Shown here: one piece after another, positions 27,439 to 35,310 of the stretch
Position numbering within the stretch: the stretch's first letter is position 1
Layout of the letters: every line of letters starts with the position of its first letter
DNA from: Lachnospiraceae bacterium
Lineage (GTDB): Bacteria; Bacillota; Clostridia; Lachnospirales; Lachnospiraceae
DNA length: 64,000 bases
Assembly: GCA_017399685.1 (NCBI GenBank)
Contig: JAFQBM010000008.1
Location: 24,115 to 88,114, forward strand
Direction of reading: 5' to 3'
The notes under the pieces: generated by a model
What the model saw: the letters and a program-made list of their open reading frames with translations, nothing else
What the model was told of the DNA's origin: nothing
The model's database searches: none
Program-made: the position numbers and the translations under genes

Positions 27439-27627
27439 TTATTTTTCTTCTAGTGTATCGGAATGACAGCTATTGCAACTTCCGGAATTTCCAGCACATT
27501 TACCGGAACAATTGCCCCCTGCCGGACAACCAATACACTTTACACCGTTTTTCTTTTCCTTCACGATATAAGCTATTGCAACGCCAACGATAATCAGTAC
27601 AATTCCTATTACAATAAAATCCGTCAT
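27439..27627 (-). CDS. FeoB-associated Cys-rich membrane protein
   Basis: 62 residues: one N-terminal membrane helix (FIVIGIVLIIVGVAIAYIV) followed by a Cys-rich tail (CIGCPAGGNCSGKC...CNSC). This is the characteristic FeoB_associated layout. It lies 15 bp after feoB. Its exact role is not known. It is thought to assist ferrous iron transport across the membrane. Confidence 0.9.
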   Translation of the reverse strand: MTDFIVIGIVLIIVGVAIAYIVKEKKNGVKCIGCPAGGNCSGKCAGNSGSCNSCHSDTLEEK

Positions 27628-27642
27628 ACCAATACTCCTTTC

Positions 27643-29646
27643 CTAATTTGCCTTTAATTGATATTCTGCACTAAACTTCTTGTTTGTTCTGACAATTAAA
27701 GCAATTACGATAGCTACCATAACAGCTACTGCTATTAAGCCTGGAACAAATCCTGCTCCAAGAGCTCCGGTGGTAATCAATGTACCAATCTGGTATACAA
27801 GGAATGCTACTACATAACCTGTTCCTAACTGTAGCGCGATACCGCCCCATAGCCATTTCTTATCCTGCATTTCTGAGTTCATAGCACCTAATGCTGCGAA
27901 ACAAGGAGGTGTGTACAAGTTAAACATCAAATATGCCAAAGCTGCAACCTTTGTAATAGCGATAACACCAGCAACCTCTGTACCTGCACCTTCCATAAGA
28001 GCAAGTTCTTCTGTATCAATCAGGTTCTCAAGACCAACAAAACAAACTGCTAATGTACCAACTACATTTTCTTTTGCAATGAAACCGGTAACCGCTGCTG
28101 CTGCCAACTGCCAGCTAAGAACACCAACGATTGGAACAAGCAGGTATGCGATTGGTTGTGCAATGGATGCAAGAATCGAAGTATCCGCAGCTTCTGCTTC
28201 CTGCAACTGCCAGTTAAATGTCTGCATAATCTGAACTACTGTGTTACATACAAGGATAACAGTACCGGCTTTCACGATATAAGCCTTACCACGTGAAAGC
28301 ATAGAAAGTGTTGCTCTCTTTAAACTTGGAATCTTATATTCCGGAAGTTCGATAATAAAGAAGGATTTTCTAAATTTATGACCTGTAAGCTTCTTTACCA
28401 ATAAAGCACCTAATAAAATTAATAAAATACCTACAAAATACATTGTTACTGTAACCCATTTTGCATCGGCAAAGAATGCACCTGCAAACAATGCGATAAC
28501 CGGAAGCTTCGCACCACAAGGCATAAATGGAGTCAGCATTGCTGTGGCTCTACGTTCTCTTTCGTTACGGATGGTTCGACAAGCCATAACACCCGGAATG
28601 GCACAACCAGTACCGATTACCATAGGGATAACGGATTTTCCTGAAAGACCAACTCTCTTAAAGATTGGATCCAATACCACGGTTGCACGTGCCATATAAC
28701 CACAATCTTCTAATAATGCAATTAAGAAGTACATTACCATTACCAATGGAAGGAAACCTACAACGGCACCAACACCACCGATGATACCATCTACTAGTAA
28801 TGACTGTACGAATGGAGACGCACCTTCTACTTTACCGGCAACCCATTCCTGGAAACTTTCAATTCCGCCTACTAACCAGTCTGCAATATATGTACCTACA
28901 GTTGTTTGTGAAACATAGAATACCAGCCACATAATACCTGCAAAAATAAGAAGACCAAGAATCGGATTTGTAATTATCTTATCAATCTTATCCTGTACAT
29001 TTGCATCTTTGGTAAATACTTTACGTTTTTCCACCGCACTTACAATCTTATTTACAAACTCAAAACGCTTTCTATCTGCTTTTTCTACTTGTGCTTTATC
29101 CTGTAAATCAATATCTTCTTGAACATATGGGGCTTTCTGACCTTTTCCTTTTAAGGATACCGCTTTTTCTACCAATTCTTTTAAACCATTGTCTCCAGAA
29201 GAAGTAGAAACTGTCTTTACTACAGGACAGCCTAATTTTTCAGCTAAAAGCTCTTCATTGATTTCAGTATCTTTCTTTTCATTTACATCACTTTTGTTCA
29301 AAGCTACCACTACCGGAATTCCGAGTTCCAATAACTGAGTGGTAAAGAACAAACTTCTGCTAAGATTTGTAGCATCCACAATGTTGATGATAACATCCGG
29401 ATTTTCATTTTTAACATAAGCACTAGTAATGCTTTCTTCTGATGTAAATGGAGACATGGAGTAGGCACCTGGTAAGTCTACTGCAGTTAGTTCCTCCGTT
29501 CCATCATAATAGCTCTTTTTCATTGAACTTTCTTTCTTTTCAACGGTAACACCTGCCCAGTTACCAACACGTTCATTTCTTCCCGTCAGTGCATTGTACA
29601 TCGTAGTTTTTCCGCTGTTGGGATTACCCGTTAATGCAATTCTCAT
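27643..29646 (-). CDS. feoB: Ferrous iron transporter FeoB
   Basis: 667 residues. N-terminal GTPase: G1 GNPNSGKTTMYN, G2/G3 region GVTVEKKE and DLPGAYSMSP, G4 NKSD. A helical linker and then a polytopic membrane domain with paired Gate motifs (MVIGTGCAIPGVMACRTI; TPFMPCGAKLPVIALF) carrying the conserved cysteines. Imports Fe2+ across the inner membrane. ATG at 29646 follows AGGAGG. Upstream of it are a GTTAG-type palindrome (29690) and a second palindrome (29723), suggesting its own control point besides that of feoA. Confidence 0.96.
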   Translation of the reverse strand: MRIALTGNPNSGKTTMYNALTGRNERVGNWAGVTVEKKESSMKKSYYDGTEELTAVDLPGAYSMSPFTSEESITSAYVKNENPDVIINIVDATNLSRSLFFTTQLLELGIPVVVALNKSDVNEKKDTEINEELLAEKLGCPVVKTVSTSSGDNGLKELVEKAVSLKGKGQKAPYVQEDIDLQDKAQVEKADRKRFEFVNKIVSAVEKRKVFTKDANVQDKIDKIITNPILGLLIFAGIMWLVFYVSQTTVGTYIADWLVGGIESFQEWVAGKVEGASPFVQSLLVDGIIGGVGAVVGFLPLVMVMYFLIALLEDCGYMARATVVLDPIFKRVGLSGKSVIPMVIGTGCAIPGVMACRTIRNERERRATAMLTPFMPCGAKLPVIALFAGAFFADAKWVTVTMYFVGILLILLGALLVKKLTGHKFRKSFFIIELPEYKIPSLKRATLSMLSRGKAYIVKAGTVILVCNTVVQIMQTFNWQLQEAEAADTSILASIAQPIAYLLVPIVGVLSWQLAAAAVTGFIAKENVVGTLAVCFVGLENLIDTEELALMEGAGTEVAGVIAITKVAALAYLMFNLYTPPCFAALGAMNSEMQDKKWLWGGIALQLGTGYVVAFLVYQIGTLITTGALGAGFVPGLIAVAVMVAIVIALIVRTNKKFSAEYQLKAN

Positions 29647-29689
29647 AACGCATCCTCCTAATTTTTCTTTCTTACAGATTTTTTCCTTT

Positions 29690-29705
29690 GTTAGTATACG
29701 CTAAC
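29690..29705. promoter_or_regulatory. GTTAG-N6-CTAAC palindrome before feoB
   Basis: GTTAGTATACGCTAAC. It lies about 6 bases downstream of a minus-strand TATAAC (29716-29711), so at the predicted 5' end of a feoB transcript. Confidence 0.65.
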
Positions 29706-29722
29706 TATATGTTATAAAAAAT

Positions 29723-29739
29723 AGTGATGATACATCACT
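29723..29739. promoter_or_regulatory. Second palindrome before feoB
   Basis: AGTGATGATACATCACT: 7-bp perfect arms around ATA, positioned over the likely -35 of the internal feoB promoter. It differs from the GTTAG family, so possibly bound by another regulator. Confidence 0.5.
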
Positions 29740-29831
29740 ACTTTTACCTGACAATTTACGACACAAACTTATGTACAAACAAGGTTTTCATCATCTTAAT
29801 TTCAATGATTAAGGTCATAAACCATCAAAGT

Positions 29832-30044
29832 TTATATTGAAATAGCCTGAGCTAAATCATTATCAATATTATAACGGGCATCTTTGACCGAAATTACACA
29901 GCCACGTTTTTTACGGGAAACCACGGTAATCGGCTCTCCGCTATAACAACCCAACGAAAAAAGAAATGAATTTAATTCTTCATCATCTGTTACGATATCT
30001 TTAATCATATATTCTTCACCAAGGTTCGCATCCATTAAATTCAT
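29832..30044 (-). CDS. feoA: FeoA-family protein
   Basis: 70 residues with the SH3-like FeoA pattern (FLFSLGCYSGEPITVVSRKKRGCVISVKDARYNIDNDLAQAISI in segments). A small cytoplasmic partner that modulates FeoB. ATG at 30044 follows AAGGATGAGG. First gene of the feo cluster, behind a promoter with a GTTAG palindrome at the predicted start site. Confidence 0.93.
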   Translation of the reverse strand: MNLMDANLGEEYMIKDIVTDDEELNSFLFSLGCYSGEPITVVSRKKRGCVISVKDARYNIDNDLAQAISI

Positions 30045-30083
30045 ATCTTCCTCATCCTTTTTTCGTAATTGATAAATTTTCTC

Positions 30084-30140
30084 AAGTTAGGCAGTTCTAA
30101 CTTCAGTTCAAAGTGTAATACAAAAAAATTGCTTTGTCAA
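30084..30140 (-). promoter_or_regulatory. feoA promoter with GTTAG palindrome
   Basis: Minus strand TTGACA (30140-30135), 17-nt spacer, TACACT (30117-30112). The palindrome AAGTTAG-GCAGTT-CTAACTT (30084-30103) begins within 2-3 bases of the expected start. The core TTAG...CTAA resembles half-sites of DtxR/IdeR-type iron operators, but a 5' RNA stem-loop is also possible. Confidence 0.7.
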
Positions 30141-30189
30141 CTCCTTTTTTCATAAAAAAACTACCAAAAAAAATTGCTTTTTTCCTTCA

Positions 30190-31200
30190 TTATATATTCA
30201 ATTTCCAGCTTCCTGCTGTCTCTCTGGCATTTACAAATCTCTTATAAATTCCATCTTTCTTCATAAGTTCCTCATGCTTGCCCTGCTCTGCAATCCGTCC
30301 TTTATCTATTACTAAAATCTGGTCTGCATTTCGAACCGTCTTTAATCTGTGGGCAATCATCAGAATCGTTTTTTCCTTGGTCAGGGCATCAATGGCTTCT
30401 ACCAGTTCCTTTTCATTTTCAGGGTCTACATTTGCGGTAGCCTCATCTAAAATAATAATCGGTGCATCCTTCATAATGGCTCTGGCAATAGAGATCCTCT
30501 GCTTCTCACCACCGGAAAGACTGGCTCCGCCTTCCCCGATTACGGTTTCATAACCATTCGGAAGTCGCATGATAAAATCATGACAGCAAGCCTTTTTCGC
30601 AGCTTCTATTACCTGTTCCATAGAAGCCTCCGGCTGTCCGAAACGTATATTATTAGCAATAGTATCCTGGAATAAATATACATTTTGGAACACAAAGCTA
30701 AAATTCTTCATCAAAGAATCCATGCTATATTCTTTGATGTCCCTGCCACCAAGTGTTACCTTTCCCTTATCTACATCCCAGAATCTTGCAATTAAATGAC
30801 AAAGTGTGGTTTTTCCACCACCACTTAGTCCTACAATGGCTGTAGTCGTCTTCTCAGGGATGTGTACACTTAAATCATCAATGATGACTTTCTTATCATA
30901 AGAGAAGGTCACATTTTCTACATCAATGTCAAAACTTTCCGACTTCACATCCATTCCCTCGATATCCATTTCCGGAAGTTCCAGAATTTCCTTCGCCTTA
31001 TCTACCACGAAATCCACCACACGAAGCAAAGAAGAAAACATGCCTGCATTGTCAAGACCTGTATACATGATAAAGGAACTAATCATCATTACGATACATT
31101 CTGAAAGTTCCATACTGTCTTGAATGAAAAACCATACAGACATCATACTCATCACCACACCGCAAGCAGCTATTGCTGACGGGAAATAAACTGGAAACAC
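30190..31200 (-). pseudogene. C-terminal half of an ABC exporter (5'-truncated)
   Basis: 336 codons beginning abruptly in the last membrane helices (IAACGVVMSMMSVWFF) and continuing through a complete nucleotide-binding domain: Walker A GLSGGGKTTLCH, signature SLSGGEKQRISIA, Walker B IIILDEATANVDP, H-loop IAHRL. Family members are ~580 residues with six N-terminal helices, so about 240 residues are missing. There is no ribosome site at the frame start. A matching N-terminal stump lies at 32986-33126 on the same strand, so the gene was probably split by an insertion/deletion. Confidence 0.85.
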
Positions 31201-31309
31201 AGTAAAAGAACTTAATTAGGTTTAAGAAGGAATCCTCCTGCGAATATTTCGTGGAAGGATTTTTGAGTGTAAAAAAACAAAGAAAACTCAAATTAGAGCA
31301 ATCTTCGTC

Positions 31310-31528
31310 TCATTTGTAAGATTTTGGCGTGTTTGTAAGTCCAATCATATAATCTGCTGATAAATTATAAAATCGACATAGTTTTATCAAATCATCAATT
31401 TTAAGTTCTGCACGACCCGCTTCAATATGATTATATCCTTGTTGGGATTTATTAAGAAGTTTTCCGATTTCAGCCTGAGTCATATCTTTATCTTCACGAA
31501 CATTTTTTAATCTATCTCGATAATTCAC
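31310..31528 (-). CDS. Small XRE/Cro-type repressor
   Basis: 72 residues: helix-turn-helix MTQAEIGKLLNKSQQGYNHIE (core) plus a short tail (NLSADYMIGLTN). GTG start at 31528 with AAGGAG upstream. It is divergent from the VanZ-like gene, and the interval holds two palindromic operator candidates (31569-31585, 31593-31611). It therefore probably represses itself and the divergent pair, like a Cro-type switch. Confidence 0.85.
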   Translation of the reverse strand: MNYRDRLKNVREDKDMTQAEIGKLLNKSQQGYNHIEAGRAELKIDDLIKLCRFYNLSADYMIGLTNTPKSYK

Positions 31529-31568
31529 AGATTATCTCCTTTCCGAGTAATGCAAAATTATATTAACA

Positions 31569-31611
31569 TACTCATAATTTGAGTATTGACAATTACTCAA
31601 AGATTGAGTAA
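31569..31611. promoter_or_regulatory. Twin operators between XRE repressor and VanZ-like operon
   Basis: TACTCA-TAATT-TGAGTA (31569-31585) and TTACTCA-AAGAT-TGAGTAA (31593-31611) share the same half-site and 5-nt spacer. A third half-site, GAGTAA, lies near 31546. A plus-strand TATAAT is at 31614-31619 and a minus-strand TATAAT at 31562-31557, so both promoters touch the operators. Confidence 0.75.
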
Positions 31612-31640
31612 TCTATAATAAACAGAAGGGAGAATTATTT

Positions 31641-32054
31641 TTGTCAAAACGAAAGAAAAATATTCTGTTCAGTTTAACAGCATTAGTTGTAGGTTGTTTC
31701 TTGTATGTTTTTTTAAGAGAAAACACTTACGTTGGAAATATATTCGATAGTATCGAAAGTATTGAAAAAATGCGTCAAATGTTTTCGACTCAAATGAGTG
31801 ATTTGTGCAAATTCTATTTACCTGATTTTTTGTGGGGGTTTTCTTTGAGTTGTGGGTTGATAGCGATATATGAGCCCAGTATAAAAGGAATTATTATTTG
31901 TGCAAGTGTTGCTTTTTTGTGCGGATGTATGTGGGAACTTCTACAGTATATTGGAGTGTTAAGTGGAACAGGTGATATTCATGACATCATAATGTACTTT
32001 CTGGCAAGTGCAATATGCATTATTATTAATTTAAAGGAGACTAAAGAAAAATGA
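31641..32054 (+). CDS. VanZ-like small membrane protein
   Basis: 137 residues with three to four hydrophobic segments. The C-terminal part WELLQYIGVLSGTGDIHDIIMYFLAS (in segments) resembles the E-Q...G..D..D pattern of VanZ-family proteins. TTG start at 31641 with AAGGGAG upstream. It overlaps the next gene by 4 bp (ATGA). VanZ-like proteins sit in the membrane. Some give low-level glycopeptide tolerance, most are uncharacterised. Confidence 0.6.
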   Translation: MSKRKKNILFSLTALVVGCFLYVFLRENTYVGNIFDSIESIEKMRQMFSTQMSDLCKFYLPDFLWGFSLSCGLIAIYEPSIKGIIICASVAFLCGCMWELLQYIGVLSGTGDIHDIIMYFLASAICIIINLKETKEK

Positions 32055-32545
32055 AAAAAGTGAAAGTGTTATTGTCGGTTATGCTTGTTTTAATGTTTGC
32101 AATGTTTGCATTGGGAAGTGGTGAGGACACAAGCAAAGACCAAGGAACAGGTACTGTGGAGAGTGAAGAAGCGGATACCAATATCGGTGATTATACAGTG
32201 GAAATTCAAAGTTGTCGTTTGGCTAAGGACTATACGGGTAAGGATGTAGTTATTGTTAAATATCTTTATACAAATGTTTCTAATGAGGACGCGACAGCCT
32301 TCTATGTGACATTTGACGAAACCGTTTATCAAAATGGAGTTGGTTTAAATGAGTCCTATGTATTAGATGATAGTGCAAATTATAGTGCCGATAATCAGAC
32401 TAAGGAAATTAAAAAAGGTGCCAGCTTGGAAGTGGAAGTGGCATATGAATTAAATGATACAACGACTGATATTGAAGTGGAAGTAAAAGAATTGTTTAGT
32501 TTTGATGATACAACAATTACCAAAACTTTCTCAATCGCTCAATAA
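32051..32545 (+). CDS. Secreted DUF5067-like protein
   Basis: 164 residues: N-terminal signal (MKKVKVLLSVMLVLMFAMFALGSGED), an acidic low-complexity linker, then an immunoglobulin-like domain with VEIQSCRLAKDYTGKDVVIVKY and YVTFDETVYQNGV, characteristic of DUF5067 proteins in Firmicutes. The lipobox is imperfect (no Cys), so probably released or held by an uncleaved signal. Function unknown. Co-translated with the VanZ-like protein. Confidence 0.72.
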   Translation: MKKVKVLLSVMLVLMFAMFALGSGEDTSKDQGTGTVESEEADTNIGDYTVEIQSCRLAKDYTGKDVVIVKYLYTNVSNEDATAFYVTFDETVYQNGVGLNESYVLDDSANYSADNQTKEIKKGASLEVEVAYELNDTTTDIEVEVKELFSFDDTTITKTFSIAQ

Positions 32546-32598
32546 AAGTAAGTGCTATTATACCAGTTGATTAGAAAAAATTATTTTTTTTGATGTTA

Positions 32599-32627
32599 TT
32601 GACAATATTGTGACCATAACCTATATT
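32599..32627 (+). promoter_or_regulatory. Promoter of convergent small RNA
   Basis: TTGACA 32599-32604, 17-nt spacer, TATATT 32622-32627. Predicted start about 32634. Confidence 0.6.
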
Positions 32628-32633
32628 ATAAAT

Positions 32634-32726
32634 GAAAACAATGCTACCGATAGACGGTTAGTCCTAAATTAGATAGTTACTTAAAAAAGTAATCGCCATC
32701 TTACCAGGACCGGCGATTACTTTTTT
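32634..32726 (+). ncRNA. Candidate ~93-nt antitoxin-like RNA ending at a shared bidirectional terminator
   Basis: It follows the promoter above and contains no ORF longer than six codons. It ends in GTAATCGCC...GGCGATTAC flanked by A6 and T6 (32683-32726), a terminator in both directions. The last 10 nt overlap the 3' codons of the convergent 27-codon peptide gene. The segment GGTTAGTCCT near its 5' part also occurs in the peptide mRNA leader. Confidence 0.5.
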
Positions 32727-32800
32727 GATTGATTAATTAACGCAATCAACAATGGTACAATAATTCCAATTATCGTAAGATTGATGATAATAATCTCCAC
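32717..32800 (-). CDS. 27-residue hydrophobic peptide, candidate type I toxin
   Basis: GTG start at 32800 after GGAAAGGAGG (spacing long, about 13). The sequence VEIIIINLTIIGIIVPLLIA then LINQSKK is one membrane helix with a Lys-Lys end, as in small Fst/BsrG/TxpA-type toxins. The mRNA would start near 32910 (TTTCAA-N17-TACACT at 32945-32917). It carries a perfect 16-bp palindrome (32889-32904) at its 5' end and a structured leader, and ends at the shared terminator. Homology to a named family cannot be established by eye. Confidence 0.5.
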   Translation of the reverse strand: MEIIIINLTIIGIIVPLLIALINQSKK

Positions 32801-32985
32801 TTATAAAGCGTTTCCTCCTTTCCGAAATTTTTGTTTCCAGATTCTATGTAATCGGAGGTCACAGTCCTCCGTAAGAAGGACTAACCGCCTACCATATATG
32901 GTAGCCTTGGGAATACAGTGTAGCATAAAAACGTTAGTCTTGAAAGTACTAAAAATATTTTTGTGAAAAGTGACTAAAGAAAAGG

Positions 32986-33126
32986 TCAGTAGTAAAATAC
33001 GGTGTAACTCCTTTCATCTACAACAGACCATGTTGCAGTCAAAATGCTCAACACATATTTATTCTTATGTGTGCTGGCAAACTCCATAATCCACGAAATA
33101 GTGGATTTCTCACTTTTTTCTTTCAC
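32986..33126 (-). pseudogene. N-terminal stump of an ABC exporter
   Basis: 47 codons from a GTG at 33126 with AGGAGG 8 bases upstream. The start MKEKSEKSTISWIMEFASTH and following KNKYVLSILTA resemble the N-terminus of exporter-type ABC proteins, then the frame ends. Together with the C-terminal half at 30190-31200 on the same strand it looks like one gene broken by the ~1.8-kb segment between them. Confidence 0.5.
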
Positions 33127-33160
33127 CTTTCATTCCTCCTTCACTGTTAAGTTATATATC

Positions 33161-33207
33161 AGGTAATTGCGAAACTATATTTTTTAATGATTGTAATGCA
33201 ATTACCT
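33161..33207. repeat. Small TIR-bounded repeat, copy B (short)
   Basis: AGGTAATTGCGAAACTAT at the left and TGTAATGCAATTACCT at the right. It has the same ends as copies A and C but an internal deletion (47 bp). Confidence 0.6.
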
Positions 33208-33262
33208 ATAAGTTAGCTATGATACAGGAGATATTATAATAGCTCCAAACATCCCGATTAAA

Positions 33263-33278
33263 GTTAGTTTTTACTAAC
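33263..33278. promoter_or_regulatory. GTTAG-N6-CTAAC palindrome upstream of the ABC exporter stump
   Basis: GTTAGTTTTTACTAAC, downstream of a minus-strand TATATT. It is followed on the minus strand by the truncated exporter start at 33126. Confidence 0.55.
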
Positions 33279-33282
33279 CACA

Positions 33283-33324
33283 AGTCAAAAATATAATAGA
33301 AAACACACATACGCATTTTCTATT
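33283..33324 (-). terminator. Terminator of the TetR gene at 33343
   Basis: Minus strand AATAGAAAA/TTTTCTATT stem followed by ATATTTTTG. Confidence 0.6.
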
Positions 33325-33342
33325 ATCACATAATGTAACACC

Positions 33343-33957
33343 CTATAAGCCCATAATTTTCGACCAGCCGGCAGTATAAAAACTTCTCAAATCTCTTATA
33401 TACTCTTTCGCCTTTTCATAGGGAATATCATGTATAATCACTTCAAAGTAAGCCGAGAAAAAACCACTGATCAGCATATGCTCCAAATACGGATCCACAC
33501 TGTATGACTCATAGCCAAGTCCCTTTAATACCTCTGCATATGCATGGGTGGCTTCAATTTCAATCTCCACCATTTCATGTATCATGTTTTCGTAACGGGT
33601 ACCTTCTGCACAGCAGAGAATCAGTTTAAAAGCATTAAAGTTCCCATAAGCATAATCCGTCATCCAGTCCATACAGTCCATGGAATAATCACCCATACCA
33701 TTAAGCTGCTCTTCGGGTGTCATATGGGTAAACGCCAGCTGTACTTCCTTATATTTCACTATAATCTTATCATATGTCTCACTTACTAATGCGTCAAACA
33801 ATTCTTCCTTGCTTTTATAGTAGCCATAGAAAGCTCCAGTAGTAACACCTGCTGTTTTAACAATATTCCGTAAAGATGCTGTCTTAAATCCTTTTTCCAA
33901 AAATTCAGTCTTTGCTGCATCGTGAATTAATTCCAGTGTTGTTTTTTCTTCTGACAA
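33343..33957 (-). CDS. TetR/AcrR-family regulator
   Basis: About 204 residues. Helix-turn-helix ASLRNIVKTAGVTTGAFYGYY, with a typical TetR ligand domain after it. The best start is a TTG at 33957 with AGAGGAG 7 bases upstream. An upstream in-frame GTG lies inside the perfect palindrome at 33975-33998 and has no ribosome site. That palindrome is the likely autoregulatory operator. The close relative at 41545 shares the GVTTGAxY signature. Confidence 0.87.
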   Translation of the reverse strand: MSEEKTTLELIHDAAKTEFLEKGFKTASLRNIVKTAGVTTGAFYGYYKSKEELFDALVSETYDKIIVKYKEVQLAFTHMTPEEQLNGMGDYSMDCMDWMTDYAYGNFNAFKLILCCAEGTRYENMIHEMVEIEIEATHAYAEVLKGLGYESYSVDPYLEHMLISGFFSAYFEVIIHDIPYEKAKEYIRDLRSFYTAGWSKIMGL

Positions 33958-33974
33958 TTGAGTACTCCTCTCTG

Positions 33975-33998
33975 TAACAGTGTTATATAACACTGTTA
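33975..33998. promoter_or_regulatory. Perfect 24-bp palindrome, TetR operator
   Basis: TAACAGTGTTA-TA-TAACACTGTTA, immediately upstream of the TetR gene start. Confidence 0.75.
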
Positions 33999-34118
33999 TA
34001 TTAGCATAAAAAGAATTTTTCTGTCAATGCTCATTTTGAGATTATTTCCCAATAATATAATTTGACAATCACATTTTCTCCATTTCTTCCTTTGTTGTAA
34101 TACCATTCTTTTTATCTC

Positions 34119-34757
34119 CTATCTCAATTCATGTATTTCAAAGCATTTTCCCCCTTGTTTGCGACTATATCTAAAATCAAAAAAATCCCCACCCTCTGCA
34201 ATTGTCTTGGTGCGAACTAATTTCATACCCATCATATCCACCAATACAAAATCCAGTTGACAAAGATGTTTCGCCAGTTCCGGACAGCCTTCATCCTGGC
34301 AAAGCTTACATACACCACATTCATGATAATCATACCCCAGGTCATAGTCCTCATTTCCTTCCAGAATATCAACCACCCAGTCATTTTCATATTTACGTTT
34401 ATGACTTTCCTTAGACCACTGCATTCTGCCATGAAGCTTCTTTTCATCGAGGTAGCTTTCTGCATCACCCATCACTTTGTGAAAAAGCTTTGATGCATAC
34501 AGACCATCTTTGAAAATCTCATAATTCTCCTGTGGAGACAGACCAGTCCCACGATTCAATGCTATAAAATATGCACCCATCATGTATGCACTCATCATCC
34601 GGTTCTTCCCGATACCTTTTGTACGCAGGGCAATTTTCTTATATTCTGCCTTAATATTCTTAATTGTAGTGTTATCAAAACCTTTCTTTTTCAGTTCCTT
34701 TTTGCAGACACCATGATAAAATAATCCAAAAAGTCTGCAATCCATATTATATTTCAT
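34119..34757 (-). CDS. L-2-amino-thiazoline-4-carboxylic acid hydrolase-family protein
   Basis: 212 residues. The C-terminal pattern YDYHECGVCKLCQDEGCPEL followed by CQLDFVLVDMMGMKLVRT and AEGGDFFDFRY is that of the ATC_hydrolase family, whose founding Pseudomonas enzyme opens a thiazoline ring to give S-carbamoyl-cysteine. In gut Clostridia the substrate is not known. ATG at 34757 follows AGGAGAG. It lies in a same-strand series with TetR and small membrane-protein genes, probably one accessory operon. Confidence 0.8.
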   Translation of the reverse strand: MKYNMDCRLFGLFYHGVCKKELKKKGFDNTTIKNIKAEYKKIALRTKGIGKNRMMSAYMMGAYFIALNRGTGLSPQENYEIFKDGLYASKLFHKVMGDAESYLDEKKLHGRMQWSKESHKRKYENDWVVDILEGNEDYDLGYDYHECGVCKLCQDEGCPELAKHLCQLDFVLVDMMGMKLVRTKTIAEGGDFFDFRYSRKQGGKCFEIHELR

Positions 34758-34785
34758 TATTTTTCTCTCCTATTCTCTTTCTAAC

Positions 34786-35276
34786 TCACCCTACAATCAA
34801 AGCCGCAAATACTGCTACCAGTACAAAGGTTGGAATCCCTCTCAAAAAAGACTCTATATGTTTCTTTGGATTCTGATACATTTCCTTTTCCAAAACACAA
34901 GAAAAACGAATTTTTTTTTTGCGTGTCTCCACCATAAAAGGTCGATTACAACAAGGTCAAACAAATTTAATCCTTCTCCCAAAATCAAAAAATATATAAA
35001 AGCCGACTGAAATTCTGTAATATTCAAAATATCTTTTAACGCGATTCCAATAATAGAGAAAACAATCGTAAACATCAACACATTAGAAATAATCGCAATT
35101 AGCATAGAACTCTTTTTAGATATCAGACTGCCCAGAACAATATCTTCTTGAACTCTTTTTTGGACTTCGTCGGGATAAGAATGAAAACTGCTCATATTCT
35201 TTTTATCTGTACCTGTTCCAAGATAACACATCATAAAAAATAAGAAATATAGTATAATAGCAACCAATAATTCCAT
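34786..35276 (-). pseudogene. Small membrane protein with frameshift at a run of ten A
   Basis: Starts MELLVAIILYFLFFMMCYLG (ATG 35276, AAGGAG upstream), with two further membrane segments. At 34911-34920 a run of ten A (minus strand) is followed by a frame that ends early at 34854 (...RIQRNI). Reading one base over gives a natural-looking tail with a final membrane helix (FLRGIPTFVLVAVFAALIVG) ending at 34786. Either one A was lost, or slippage makes both forms. A homologous tail fragment is found at 36419-36490. Function unknown. Confidence 0.6.
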
Positions 35277-35310
35277 ACTACATGCTCCTTTCCTATTCAT
35301 CTAATATATC

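Noticed and set aside
31222..31262. Hairpin-like GGAATCCTCC...GGAAGGATTTTT as a terminator
   Set aside because: The T-run is on the plus strand, where no upstream gene exists, and pairing is interrupted. It may be a relic of the broken exporter, so I do not list it as a terminator.
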